Below, piece after piece: positions 44,978 to 52,740 of a stretch of DNA of 64,000 bases; positions within the stretch are counted from its first letter, which is position 1, and every line of letters begins with the position of its first letter. The position numbers and the translations under genes were made by a program. The stretch is from Saccharopolyspora sp. SCSIO 74807 (GTDB taxonomy: Bacteria; Actinomycetota; Actinomycetes; Mycobacteriales; Pseudonocardiaceae): contig NZ_CP146100.1 of NCBI RefSeq assembly GCF_037023755.1, positions 2,048,501 to 2,112,500 on the forward strand, in the 5' to 3' direction. The notes under the pieces are model-generated. The model was not told where the DNA came from and ran no database searches. It saw only the letters and a list, made by a program, of their open reading frames with translations.

Positions 44978-45895
44978 TCAGCGCAGCTGCCAAGACGCCT
45001 CCGCGGGCAGCTCGCCCGCCGGGCTGCGCAAGGTCCGCAGGAACGCGTCGGCCGCCGGTGCCAACGGCCGCGCCGGGTCGCGGATGACCACGACGCGCCG
45101 GTGCACCTCCGGTCCGGACAGCGGCAGGTGGCCGAGCCCGGCGAATTCCATCAGCGGCAGCACCAGCCCGGGCACCGCGGAAACCCCGAGCCCGGCCGCG
45201 ACCAGCCCGGCGACGGCCGCGATGTTGCGCGCCTCCAGCGCCGGCCGTGCGTTCGGCACGGCGCGGTCGGTGTGCCAGCGGATGCTGCTGCTGGTGTCGA
45301 ACGCGATGCAGGGCTCATCGGCGAGATCGGCCCACTCCAGCCGAGTGCGGTCCGCGAACCGGTGCCCCGCCGGGAAAACGCAGCAGAACCGGTCGGCGGC
45401 CAGCGGGTACACCTCCAGGTCGTCCTCCGAGCCGTCCAGCCGCACGGTCACCGCGAGATCGACCGCACCGGAGCGGACCCGCCGCAGCACCTCGCCGGAC
45501 AACGCGTCTTCGATGGCGACGTCGACGTGCGGGTGCGCCGCGCGGTAGGCGGAGATCACCGGCGGCAGCAGCATCGCAGCCGGCGACGGCAGCGTCGCGA
45601 TCCGGACCTGGCCGCGGGCCCCGGCGAGGAAGCCGTCGAAGTGGTTCATCCCGGCGTCGAAGGAGCCCACGATCCGGCGCGCGACGGCGCAGAACTCCGC
45701 GCCCTCCGGGGTGCTCGCCAGCTCGCGGGTGGTGCGCCGGAACAGCTCGACGCCGAGCTTGCGCTCCACCTCGCGCACGGTCCGGCTCAGCGAGGACTGG
45801 GCGAGGTGCAACCGCTGCGCGGCGAGCGTGAAGCCGCCCGCGTCGTGCACCGCGACCACCAGCCTGAGCTGCTGCAACGTGAGATCCATGCGCAT
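44978..45895 (-). CDS. LysR-family transcriptional regulator
   Basis: 305 residues. N-terminal winged helix-turn-helix (LRLVVAVHDAGGFTLAAQRLHLAQSSLSRTVREVERKLG) and a periplasmic-binding-like effector domain. Divergent from a CitM-type transporter and AtuA-like genes across 85 bp that hold an imperfect dyad, so it likely controls that operon in response to its substrate. Effector unknown. Confidence 0.92.
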   Translation of the reverse strand: MRMDLTLQQLRLVVAVHDAGGFTLAAQRLHLAQSSLSRTVREVERKLGVELFRRTTRELASTPEGAEFCAVARRIVGSFDAGMNHFDGFLAGARGQVRIATLPSPAAMLLPPVISAYRAAHPHVDVAIEDALSGEVLRRVRSGAVDLAVTVRLDGSEDDLEVYPLAADRFCCVFPAGHRFADRTRLEWADLADEPCIAFDTSSSIRWHTDRAVPNARPALEARNIAAVAGLVAAGLGVSAVPGLVLPLMEFAGLGHLPLSGPEVHRRVVVIRDPARPLAPAADAFLRTLRSPAGELPAEASWQLR

Positions 45896-45904
45896 CGGCC
45901 ATGA

Positions 45905-45921
45905 ATCTATCCGGTATCGAT
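45905..45921. promoter_or_regulatory. Imperfect dyad, candidate LysR binding site
   Basis: ATCTATCCGGTATCGAT: outer ATC/GAT arms separated by 11 bp, with inner AT/AT and C/G pairs also symmetric. Only LysR-regulator and transporter starts flank it, 10 bp and 60 bp away. The T-N11-A rule for LysR sites is only loosely met. Confidence 0.45.
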
Positions 45922-45980
45922 GTTTGACCGCGATGTGCGCCGCGGCTCACAGTGCTCGCAGCTCCAACGCCGGAGGTCCG

Positions 45981-47252
45981 ATGCTCGCCGTTGCCGGTTT
46001 CCTGACGATCGGGATATTCCTGGCCCTGGTGCTGTCCCGGCGGGTGTCGGTGCTGCTGGCGCTGACCCTGGTGCCGCTGCTCGCGGCGGTGGTGATCGGC
46101 GCGGGACCGCGGCTGGGCGAGCTCGTCGCCGACGGGCTGAGCACGGTCGCCCCGGTCGCCATCATGATCACGTTCGCGGTGCTGTACTTCAGCCTGATGG
46201 TCGATGCCGGGCTGTTCGACCCGGTGGTGTCCCGAATCCTGCGCTGGGCGGGCGGCGACCCGCTCAAGATCACCGTCGGCACCGCGGTGCTCACGCTGCT
46301 GGTGGCGCTCGACGGCGACGGCGCCTCCACGTTCCTGATAACCGTGTCCGCGCTGCTTCCGATCTACCGGCGGCTCGGGATGCGCCCGCTGGTGCTGGCC
46401 GGAGTCGTGTGCCTGGGCGCGGGCGTGATGAACATGGTCCCGTGGGGCGGTCCGACGGCTCGCGCGATGGCCGCGCTGGGCACCGACGGTGCGGAGCTGT
46501 TCCTGCCGGTGCTGCCCGCGATGCTGGCGGGCATCGCCTGGGTGCTGGTGGCGGCCTACCTGATCGGCCGGGCCGAGCGCAGGCGCATCGGCGTCGGTGC
46601 CGCGCCGGAGGTGGACCGGCCCCGGCTCGACCGCCCGGCGCGCATCCGCTTCCGGCTCAACGCGGCGTTGACGCTGCTGCTGGTCGTGGCGCTGCTGACC
46701 CAGCTGGCCGACCTCGAGGTGCTGTTCATCCTGGCGTTCCTGCTCGCGCTGCTGATCAACCGGCCGGGCTGGGACGCCCAGCGCGAGCTGTTCAACCGGC
46801 ACGGCCACAACGTCGTGCTGGTCACCACGATGATCTTCGCAGCGGGCGTGTTCACCGGCGTGCTCACCGGCACCGGCATGATCCGGGCGATGGCCGAGAC
46901 GCTGGTCGCGGTCGTGCCGAGCGGGGCGAGCGGTGCGCTGCCCGTGGTCAGCGCCGTGCTCGGGATGCCGCTGAGCCTGGTGTTCACCCCGGACGCCTAC
47001 TACTTCGGCGTCGTGCCGGTGCTGGCCGAGACCACCGCCGCGCTCGGCGGCGACCCGCTGTCGGTCGGCCGGGCCGCGGTGCTCGGGCAGATGACCACCG
47101 GTTTCCCGCTGAGCCCGCTGACCGCCTCCACGTTCATCCTGCTCGGCATGACCGGCGTGGACCTCGGCGAGCACCAGCGGTTCATCTTCAAGTGGGCGTT
47201 CGGCACGACGCTGGTGATGAGCGCGGTGGCGCTGCTGACGGGAGCCCTGTGA
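45981..47252 (+). CDS. CitM/citrate:cation symporter-family transporter
   Basis: 423 residues from ATG 45981 behind GGAGG. About 11-12 TM helices. CitMHS-like segments: VAPVAIMITFAVLYFSLMVDAGLFDP, LTLLVALDGDGASTFLITVSALLPIY, and PDAYYFGVVPVLAET. It would import a di- or tricarboxylate, with metal in known homologues. Its stop overlaps the AtuA-like GTG, so it probably brings in the substrate of that pathway. Exact substrate unknown. Confidence 0.88.
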   Translation: MLAVAGFLTIGIFLALVLSRRVSVLLALTLVPLLAAVVIGAGPRLGELVADGLSTVAPVAIMITFAVLYFSLMVDAGLFDPVVSRILRWAGGDPLKITVGTAVLTLLVALDGDGASTFLITVSALLPIYRRLGMRPLVLAGVVCLGAGVMNMVPWGGPTARAMAALGTDGAELFLPVLPAMLAGIAWVLVAAYLIGRAERRRIGVGAAPEVDRPRLDRPARIRFRLNAALTLLLVVALLTQLADLEVLFILAFLLALLINRPGWDAQRELFNRHGHNVVLVTTMIFAAGVFTGVLTGTGMIRAMAETLVAVVPSGASGALPVVSAVLGMPLSLVFTPDAYYFGVVPVLAETTAALGGDPLSVGRAAVLGQMTTGFPLSPLTASTFILLGMTGVDLGEHQRFIFKWAFGTTLVMSAVALLTGAL

Positions 47253-47308
47253 ACCGGACGACTGTGAACCGGACGACTGTGAACCGGACGACTGCGAACC
47301 GGACGACG
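47249..47308 (+). repeat. Four tandem 15-bp repeats at an initiation site
   Basis: GTGAACCGGACGACT occurs three times exactly (47249-47263, 47264-47278, 47279-47293), then once as GCGAACCGGACGACG (47294-47308). Each of the first three units begins with an in-frame GTG. Confidence 0.95.
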
Positions 47309-48682
47309 CGGATCGGCAGCGGAGCGGGTTTCGCCGGAGACCGGATCGAGCCCGCGGCGGCGCTGGCCGAGCACGCCGGGCTCGACGACCTGGTGCTGGA
47401 GTGCCTCGCCGAACGCACCATCGCGCTCGGCCAGCAGCGCAGGCTCGCCGACCCGGCCACCGGCTACGACCCGATGCTGCGCGCCCGGCTGCGCAGGTTG
47501 CTGCCGGTGGCGGCGCGGCGCGGGGTGCGGCTGGTGAGCAACATGGGCGCGGCGAACCCTCCGGCCGCGGCCGAGGTGGCTCGCGATCTGCTGCGCGAGC
47601 ACGGCCTCACCGGCCGGGTGGCCGTGCTGACCGGCGATGACGTGCTGGATCGGATCGATCTGTCGGCCCCGGCGCTGGAGGACGGCAGGCCGCTCGGCGA
47701 GCACGGCGAAGTCGTCTCGGCGAACGCCTACCTCGGTGCCGAGGACCTGCTGCCCGCGTTGCGGACCGGCGCCTCGGTGGTGCTGACCGGACGGGTCGCC
47801 GATCCGTCGCTGTTCCTGGCGCCGATCGCGCACCGCCTCGGCTGGGACCTGCGCGATCCGGCGCTCGCCGCGGCGGGAACGCTGACCGGGCACCTGCTGG
47901 AGTGCGCGGGCCAGGTCACCGGCGGCTACTTCGCCGACCCGGGGGTCAACGACGTTCCGCGACCGGCCGAGCTCGGCTTCCCGTTCGCCGACGTCGCCGC
48001 GGACGGTCCGGCCGTGCTCGGCAAACTCGCGGGCACCGGCGGGACGATCTCGCGAGCGACCGTGCGCGAGCAGCTGCTCTACGAGGTCACCGACCCGACC
48101 GGCTACATCACCCCGGACGTCGTGCTGGACTTCCGCGGCGTCACGGCCGAACCGGCCGGTCCGGACCGGGTGCGGGTCGCGGGCGCGCGCGGCCGGGAAC
48201 GTCCGGACCGGCTCAAGGTCAGCGTCGGCTACCGCGCCGGGCACCGGGCCGAGGCCGAGATCAGCTACGCCGGTCCGAACGCGGCACGCCGCGCGCGGCT
48301 GGCGGCGGACGTGGTGACCGAGCGGTTGCGCGGCGCTGACCTGCGGATGCGCGCGGAGGTGCGTGGCGTCGGCGGTGTCGATGGCGGCGACGGAGCCGGC
48401 CGAGCCGGTGGTGCCGATGGAGCCGGCGGTGCCGCCGGGCCCGTGGAGGTGGACGGCGCCGCAGCCGACTGCCGCCTGCGGATCGCGGCGATGGCGCCGA
48501 CCGCGGAGACCGCCGAGCTGGTCTGCCACGAGGTCGAAGCTCTCTACACCAACGGCCCGGCGGGCGGCGGCGGAGTGCGCACCTCGGTGCGCGAAGTGCT
48601 CGGCGTCGTCTCCGCGCTGCTGCCGCGGGACGTGGTGACGCCCGAGGTGACCGTGCTGGAGACCGGCGATGCTGCTGCATGA
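47249..48682 (+). CDS. AtuA-like core protein (DUF1446, acyclic terpene utilisation family)
   Basis: 477 residues from the first GTG at 47249 (GGGAG 5 nt upstream). The opening codons lie inside a four-copy 15-bp repeat, so three in-frame GTGs (47249, 47264, 47279) could each start translation, giving MNRTT, VNRTT, VNRTT, ANRTT. The core has RIGSGAGFAGDRIEPA, LVSNMGAANPPAA, SANAYLGAE, VLTGRVADPSLFLAP, LECAGQVTGGYFADPG and the DPTGYITPDVVLDF segment. A Gly/Ala/Asp-rich insert (encoded near 48370-48445) precedes the final domain. Function in the family is not well defined; Pseudomonas atuA belongs to citronellol/geraniol catabolism. Confidence 0.87.
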   Translation: MNRTTVNRTTVNRTTANRTTRIGSGAGFAGDRIEPAAALAEHAGLDDLVLECLAERTIALGQQRRLADPATGYDPMLRARLRRLLPVAARRGVRLVSNMGAANPPAAAEVARDLLREHGLTGRVAVLTGDDVLDRIDLSAPALEDGRPLGEHGEVVSANAYLGAEDLLPALRTGASVVLTGRVADPSLFLAPIAHRLGWDLRDPALAAAGTLTGHLLECAGQVTGGYFADPGVNDVPRPAELGFPFADVAADGPAVLGKLAGTGGTISRATVREQLLYEVTDPTGYITPDVVLDFRGVTAEPAGPDRVRVAGARGRERPDRLKVSVGYRAGHRAEAEISYAGPNAARRARLAADVVTERLRGADLRMRAEVRGVGGVDGGDGAGRAGGADGAGGAAGPVEVDGAAADCRLRIAAMAPTAETAELVCHEVEALYTNGPAGGGGVRTSVREVLGVVSALLPRDVVTPEVTVLETGDAAA

Positions 48683-48974
48683 GATCGCGCACTGCCGAGC
48701 AGGCGACAAGGGCGACACCTCGACGCTGTCGCTGTTCCCGCGCGACGACCGCGACTACGACCGGTTGGTCCGGCAGATCACCGCCGAGCGGGTGCGCGCG
48801 CACCTGGCCGATCACGTGCGCGGCGAGGTCGTCCGCTACGAGTTGCCGCTGCTGTGCGGCTTGCAGTTCGTTTGCCACCAGGCTCTGGACGGCGGCGTGA
48901 CCACCTCGCTGGCGCTGGACACCCACGGCAAGAGTCTCAGCTACCGACTGCTGGCCATGCCGCTGCCGGATTGA
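48669..48974 (+). CDS. AtuA-associated small C-terminal domain protein
   Basis: 101 residues starting MLLHEIAHCRAGDKGDTSTLSLF, with LADHVRGEVVRYELPLLCGLQFVCHQALDGGVTTSLALDTHGKSLS. This matches the small ferredoxin-fold-like domain found at the C-terminus of, or next to, AtuA-like cores. Here it is a separate gene overlapping the core gene by 14 bp, so a split version of a two-domain protein. No transcription terminator was recognised after it. Confidence 0.85.
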   Translation: MLLHEIAHCRAGDKGDTSTLSLFPRDDRDYDRLVRQITAERVRAHLADHVRGEVVRYELPLLCGLQFVCHQALDGGVTTSLALDTHGKSLSYRLLAMPLPD

Positions 48975-49331
48975 GACCGGCCCGCCGAACCGCCGCAGCA
49001 GGCGGCGGCATCCGGGTGAGCCGCCGCACGGCATCCCCAGATCACGAGCCCTACCTGCGATGACAGTCACCCGAGCGGCCTACCGAACGGGGTCGATCGA
49101 GTCCGTTGACCGGCCTAGACTCGGGGAGATAGTGAACTCGTTCACAAGCGGGTTCTCCGGCGTCGTGGTGGGGCGGCGCGGGCCGGGCGGCCGCCCGGCG
49201 AACGGGACTCCGGTCGAACCGGGCACCGGGCTCCGAGCAGCGCGGGCCCGCGGGACCGGGGCCGGGAGCCGGTCACCGCCCGGGCCGGGCCCCGCCGCGG
49301 CGCGCACCGAGCACGGCGATCAAGGAGTGTC
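48975..49331. promoter_or_regulatory. menJ control region with long GC-rich leader
   Basis: 357 bp without a gene. Proposed promoter TTGACC (49106-49111), 16-bp spacer, GATAGT (49128-49133). A Rex-type operator at 49130-49147 covers the -10 and likely start point. The transcript would carry a ~190-nt leader, very GC rich (stretches of GGGCCGGG and CCCGGGCC near 49255-49295), able to form strong stems before the menJ ribosome site. Confidence 0.6.
49130..49147. promoter_or_regulatory. Candidate Rex operator upstream of menJ
   Basis: TAGTGAACTCGTTCACAA matches TTGTGAAnnnnTTCACAA at 13 of 14 specified bases and has the correct 4-bp centre. Overlaps the proposed -10, so bound Rex would repress. 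Its inner arms GTGAAC/GTTCAC are perfectly symmetric. Confidence 0.75.
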
Positions 49332-50630
49332 ATGACCAGCGCCCCCAGTCGACGCGGCCCGAACGACGACGCCGACGTCATCGTCGTCGGCGCCGGACCG
49401 GCCGGAGCGACCGCGGCGACGTACCTGGCCCGGTCGGGCCTGGACGTCCTGCTGCTGGAGAAGAGCGTCTTCCCCCGCGAGAAGGTCTGCGGCGACGGCA
49501 TCACGCCGCGCGGCGTCAAGCAGCTCATCGACCTCGGGGTGGACACCCGCGAGGAGGCGGGCTGGCTGCACAACAGGGGACTTCGGGTCGTCGGCGGCGG
49601 TGTCACGCTCGAACTGGACTGGCCGGAGCTGGCGGAATTCCCGCCCTACGGTGTGGTCCGCCCGCGCAACGACTTCGACGACCTGCTCGCCCGCGGCGCC
49701 CAGCAAGCGGGTGCCCGCATGGTGCAGCAGACCAGCGTGACCGGGGCCGTGCGCAACGAGCGCACCGGCCGCGTCGAAGGCGTCACCGCCAAGTCCGGCC
49801 CCGAGAAGGTGCCGGTGACCTACCGCGCGCCGATCGTGGTCGGTTGCGACGGCGTCTCCGCCCGGCTCGCGCTGTCGATGGGCATCGAGAAGAGCGACCA
49901 GCGCCCGATGGGCGTGGCGGTGCGCCGCTACTACGACAGCCCGCGCACCAAGGACGACTTCATGGAGTCGCACCTGGAGCTGTGGGACCGCTCCGCGCCG
50001 GACGATCCGAAGCTGCTGCCCGGCTACGGCTGGATCTTCGGGATGGGCGACGGGACGGTGAACGTGGGGCTGGGCATCCTGTCCACCTCCAGCGCCTACG
50101 GCAAGACCGACTACCGCCAGCTGCTCAAGTCGTGGCTGGACGGCACCCCGGAGGAATGGGGTTTCCGGGACGAGAACGCCAACGGCCGGGTCGGCGGCGC
50201 GGCGCTGCCGATGGGCTTCAACCGCAAGCCGCACTACCGCGACGGGCTGCTGCTGGTCGGTGACGCGGGCGGGATGGTCAACCCGTTCAACGGCGAAGGA
50301 ATCGCCTACGCCATGGAGTCGGCACGGCTGGCCGCCGAATGCGTGGCGCAGGCGTTCGCCCGTCCGGCGGGGCCGTCGCGGGAGCACGCGCTGCACCGGT
50401 ACCCGGCCGCGGTTTCCGAAGCGATGGGCGGCTACTTCCGGATGGGCAACATCTTCAGCAAGTTGATAGGCAATCCGACCGTGATGCGGATGGCGACCAA
50501 GCACGGTCTGCCGCGCCGCACGTTGATGCGTTTCGTGTTGAAACTGCTGGCAAATCTCTACGACGGACGCGACGGCGACGCGATGGACCGTGTGATCAGC
50601 GCCACTACTCGGCTCACCCCTAGCGCCTGA
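49332..50630 (+). CDS. menJ: Menaquinone reductase (geranylgeranyl reductase family)
   Basis: 432 residues from ATG 49332 behind GGAG. FAD-dependent oxidoreductase: VIVVGAGPAGATAATYLARSGLDVLLLEK at the N-terminus, CGDGITPRGVKQL, GADGVS-like VVGCDGVSARLAL, and the FAD-binding C-motif LLVGDAGGMVNPFNGEGIAYAMES. The closest functional match is mycobacterial MenJ (Rv0561c), which saturates one isoprene unit of menaquinone. It is directly upstream of the NDH-1 operon, which uses that quinone. A chlorophyll- or archaeal-lipid-type reductase is excluded by context only. Confidence 0.9.
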   Translation: MTSAPSRRGPNDDADVIVVGAGPAGATAATYLARSGLDVLLLEKSVFPREKVCGDGITPRGVKQLIDLGVDTREEAGWLHNRGLRVVGGGVTLELDWPELAEFPPYGVVRPRNDFDDLLARGAQQAGARMVQQTSVTGAVRNERTGRVEGVTAKSGPEKVPVTYRAPIVVGCDGVSARLALSMGIEKSDQRPMGVAVRRYYDSPRTKDDFMESHLELWDRSAPDDPKLLPGYGWIFGMGDGTVNVGLGILSTSSAYGKTDYRQLLKSWLDGTPEEWGFRDENANGRVGGAALPMGFNRKPHYRDGLLLVGDAGGMVNPFNGEGIAYAMESARLAAECVAQAFARPAGPSREHALHRYPAAVSEAMGGYFRMGNIFSKLIGNPTVMRMATKHGLPRRTLMRFVLKLLANLYDGRDGDAMDRVISATTRLTPSA

Positions 50631-50663
50631 GAGTCCGCGTCTGGTCAGATGGTCGCCAGACGG

Positions 50664-50677
50664 TGTGAGAACTCACA
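50664..50677. promoter_or_regulatory. Palindrome upstream of nuoA
   Basis: TGTGAGAACTCACA: perfect 6-bp arms around a 2-bp centre. It resembles a Rex half-site pair but the spacing is 2 bp too short for the Rex consensus. Candidate operator of the nuo operon for an unknown regulator. Confidence 0.5.
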
Positions 50678-50680
50678 AAG

Positions 50681-50699
50681 TTAGGTTCGCCTCACTGCA
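50681..50699. promoter_or_regulatory. Candidate DtxR/IdeR-type iron box upstream of nuoA
   Basis: TTAGGTTCGCCTCACTGCA: a perfect left half TTAGGT and a central GCCTCAC as in many actinobacterial iron boxes (TTAGGTTAGCCTCACCTAA type), about 15 of 19 by that form and fewer by the symmetric consensus. The right end is weak. Iron control would make sense for a complex with many Fe-S clusters. Confidence 0.4.
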
Positions 50700-50788
50700 A
50701 AACGGAAACGGGCGAGCGCATAGAGTGCGCAACCGACAACCGCAGACGTGACGTTCGTCGCGGCGGGGGCCGCAAGGAGGGCAGTGCC

Positions 50789-51178
50789 GTGGGTGGTTCG
50801 AGTGCTTCGGGTGTTCTCGACCCGTACATCCCGCTGGTGCTGATGTTCGCGCTGGCGCTGGGATTCGCCGTGTTCTCGGTCGCCATCGCCCCGATCGTCG
50901 GCCCCCGCCGCTACAACAAGGCCAAGCTCGACGCCTACGAGTGCGGGATCGAACCGTCGCCGCAGCCGGTGATGGGCGGCGGCCGGATGCCGGTCGCCTA
51001 CTACCTCACGGCGATGCTGTTCATCCTGTTCGACATCGAGATGGTCTTCCTCTACCCGTTCGCGGTCTCCGCGGACTCCCTCGGCCTGTTCGGCGTGGTC
51101 GAGGTCGTGCTGTTCATCGCCACCGTCGGCTTCGCCTACGCCTACGTGTGGCGCCGAGGGGGACTCGACTGGAATTAG
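50789..51178 (+). CDS. nuoA: NADH-quinone oxidoreductase subunit A
   Basis: 129 residues, three TM helices, from GTG 50789 behind AAGGAGGG. Membrane-arm subunit near the quinone site. Typical loop [19 protein letters not shown] with the conserved Cys of NuoA, and [16 protein letters not shown]. First gene of the nuo operon. Confidence 0.96.
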   Translation: MGGSSASGVLDPYIPLVLMFALALGFAVFSVAIAPIVGPRRYNKAKLDAYECGIEPSPQPVMGGGRMPVAYYLTAMLFILFDIEMVFLYPFAVSADSLGLFGVVEVVLFIATVGFAYAYVWRRGGLDWN

Positions 51179-51242
51179 CGCCCGGCGCGGCCTCGGGCGA
51201 GCACTGACCGTTCTCAATGGCGAAGCGGAAGGAAGTGCCGAG

Positions 51243-51923
51243 ATGGGCCTAGAGGAGCAGTTGCCCAACGGCATCCTGTTGGCCAACGTCGAAAAGCTCG
51301 TCAACTGGACCCGGAAGACGTCGATGTGGCCGGCGACCTTCGGGTTGGCCTGCTGCGCGATCGAGATGATGACGATCGGCGGGTCCCGCTACGACGTCGC
51401 GCGGTTCGGCATGGAGCGCTTCTCGGCCACCCCGCGGCAGGCCGATCTGATGATCGTCGCGGGCCGGGTGACCAACAAGATGGCCCCGGTGCTGCGGCAG
51501 ATCTACGACCAGATGCCGGAGCCGCGCTGGGTGCTGGCGATGGGCGTGTGCGCCTCCACCGGCGGCATGTTCAACAACTACGCGGTCGTGCAGGGCGTGG
51601 ACCACGTGGTGCCGGTGGACATGTACCTGCCGGGCTGCCCGCCGCGTCCGGAGATGCTGCTCGACGCGATCTTGAAGCTGCACGCCAAGGTCATGGACGA
51701 GCCGATCAACGCCAAGCGCGCCGCGATCCGCGCGGACAGCGGCGAGCGCACCGAACTCGTCGCCTCCTCCGAGCGCTACGCGCCGAAGAACCGCTCCCAG
51801 CGCAAGCGGGCCGAGCGCCAGCAGCGGGCGCAGCAGAAGGAAATGGGTTCCGAGGGGGCGCTGGCCGTCGAGACCGGCGCGCAGCGCGAACAAGTCGAGC
51901 GGCAGCTCGGGGCGGGCAGGTGA
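51243..51923 (+). CDS. nuoB: NADH-quinone oxidoreductase subunit B
   Basis: 226 residues. Carries Fe-S cluster N2, the last before quinone. Ligands: CCAIE (adjacent Cys pair), the Cys in [11 protein letters not shown] and LPGCPPRPE. The C-terminal ~50 residues ([20 protein letters not shown] region) are a basic then acidic extension beyond the core, common in actinobacteria. Confidence 0.96.
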   Translation: MGLEEQLPNGILLANVEKLVNWTRKTSMWPATFGLACCAIEMMTIGGSRYDVARFGMERFSATPRQADLMIVAGRVTNKMAPVLRQIYDQMPEPRWVLAMGVCASTGGMFNNYAVVQGVDHVVPVDMYLPGCPPRPEMLLDAILKLHAKVMDEPINAKRAAIRADSGERTELVASSERYAPKNRSQRKRAERQQRAQQKEMGSEGALAVETGAQREQVERQLGAGR

Positions 51924-51926
51924 GCC

Positions 51927-52706
51927 ATGACGGACTCGAAGCGGACCACACCCGACCCCGGCGAGAAGGGCTCCAGCGCGGAACGCCCCGGGCAGGGGCT
52001 GGAACCGGCCAGGGAAGGTGAAGGCGCCGCCGCGCACCGGCAGGGTCCGGTCGTGGCCGGACGCGCCCGCAAGGGCATGTTCGGCGTGCAGGGCAGCGGT
52101 GACACCTCCGGCTACGGCGGGCTGCAACTGCCCGCGCACGTCCCGCAGCAGGCGCAGCGGCCGTTCGGCGGATGGTTCGACGACGTCGCGGACGCGCTGC
52201 TGGATTCGTTGCGCGACAAGGGGATCGAGTCCGCGGTGCAGCAGACCACAGTGGACCGCGGGGAGATCACCTTCTACATCGACCGCGAGCACCTGGTGGA
52301 AACCTGCCGCTCGCTGCGCGACGACGAAGCCCTGCGGTTCGAGCTGTGCAGCTCGGTGTCCGGAGTGGACTACGGCCCGGACGTGCCGCAGCGGCTGCAC
52401 TCGGTCTACCACCTCACGTCGATGACCTACCGCCGCCGCATCCGGCTGGAAGTGGCCGTGGACGTCGACGATCCGCACCTGCCCTCGGTCGTTTCCGTCT
52501 ACCCGACCGCGGATTTCCAGGAGCGGGAAGCGTGGGACATGTTCGGCCTGATCTACGACGGGCACCCCGCACTGACCCGGATCCTGATGCCGGACGACTG
52601 GGACGGGCACCCGCAGCGTAAGGACTACCCGCTGGGCGGGATTCCCGTGGAGTACAAGGGCGGCGCCGAAATACCGCCGCCGGACCAGCGCCGGGCCTAC
52701 ACATGA
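51927..52706 (+). CDS. nuoC: NADH-quinone oxidoreductase subunit C
   Basis: 259 residues. Peripheral-arm 30-kDa subunit. Starts at ATG 51927, 3 bp after nuoB's stop. A ~75-residue polar N-terminal extension precedes the core. The signature [29 protein letters not shown] is complete, and the C-terminus [17 protein letters not shown] follows. nuoC and nuoD are separate genes here. Confidence 0.95.
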   Translation: MTDSKRTTPDPGEKGSSAERPGQGLEPAREGEGAAAHRQGPVVAGRARKGMFGVQGSGDTSGYGGLQLPAHVPQQAQRPFGGWFDDVADALLDSLRDKGIESAVQQTTVDRGEITFYIDREHLVETCRSLRDDEALRFELCSSVSGVDYGPDVPQRLHSVYHLTSMTYRRRIRLEVAVDVDDPHLPSVVSVYPTADFQEREAWDMFGLIYDGHPALTRILMPDDWDGHPQRKDYPLGGIPVEYKGGAEIPPPDQRRAYT

Positions 52707-52740
52707 TCACCGGTAGGCAGCACGCGGAGAGGTGCTGAAC

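Noticed and set aside
45315-47174. Minus-strand frame of 619 codons running through the lysR-CitM region
   Set aside because: His/Gln/Arg-rich shadow frame of the transporter; no ribosome site or motif.
47000-48718. Long minus-strand frame of 572 codons opposite the AtuA-like gene
   Set aside because: Arg/His/Gly-rich translation typical of antisense frames in GC-rich DNA; the plus-strand AtuA gene explains the open frame.
50660-50680. True Rex operator upstream of nuoA
   Set aside because: Half-sites TGTGA and TCACA are present, but they are separated by 4 bp instead of 6, so the 18-bp consensus does not fit. Reported only as a separate palindrome.
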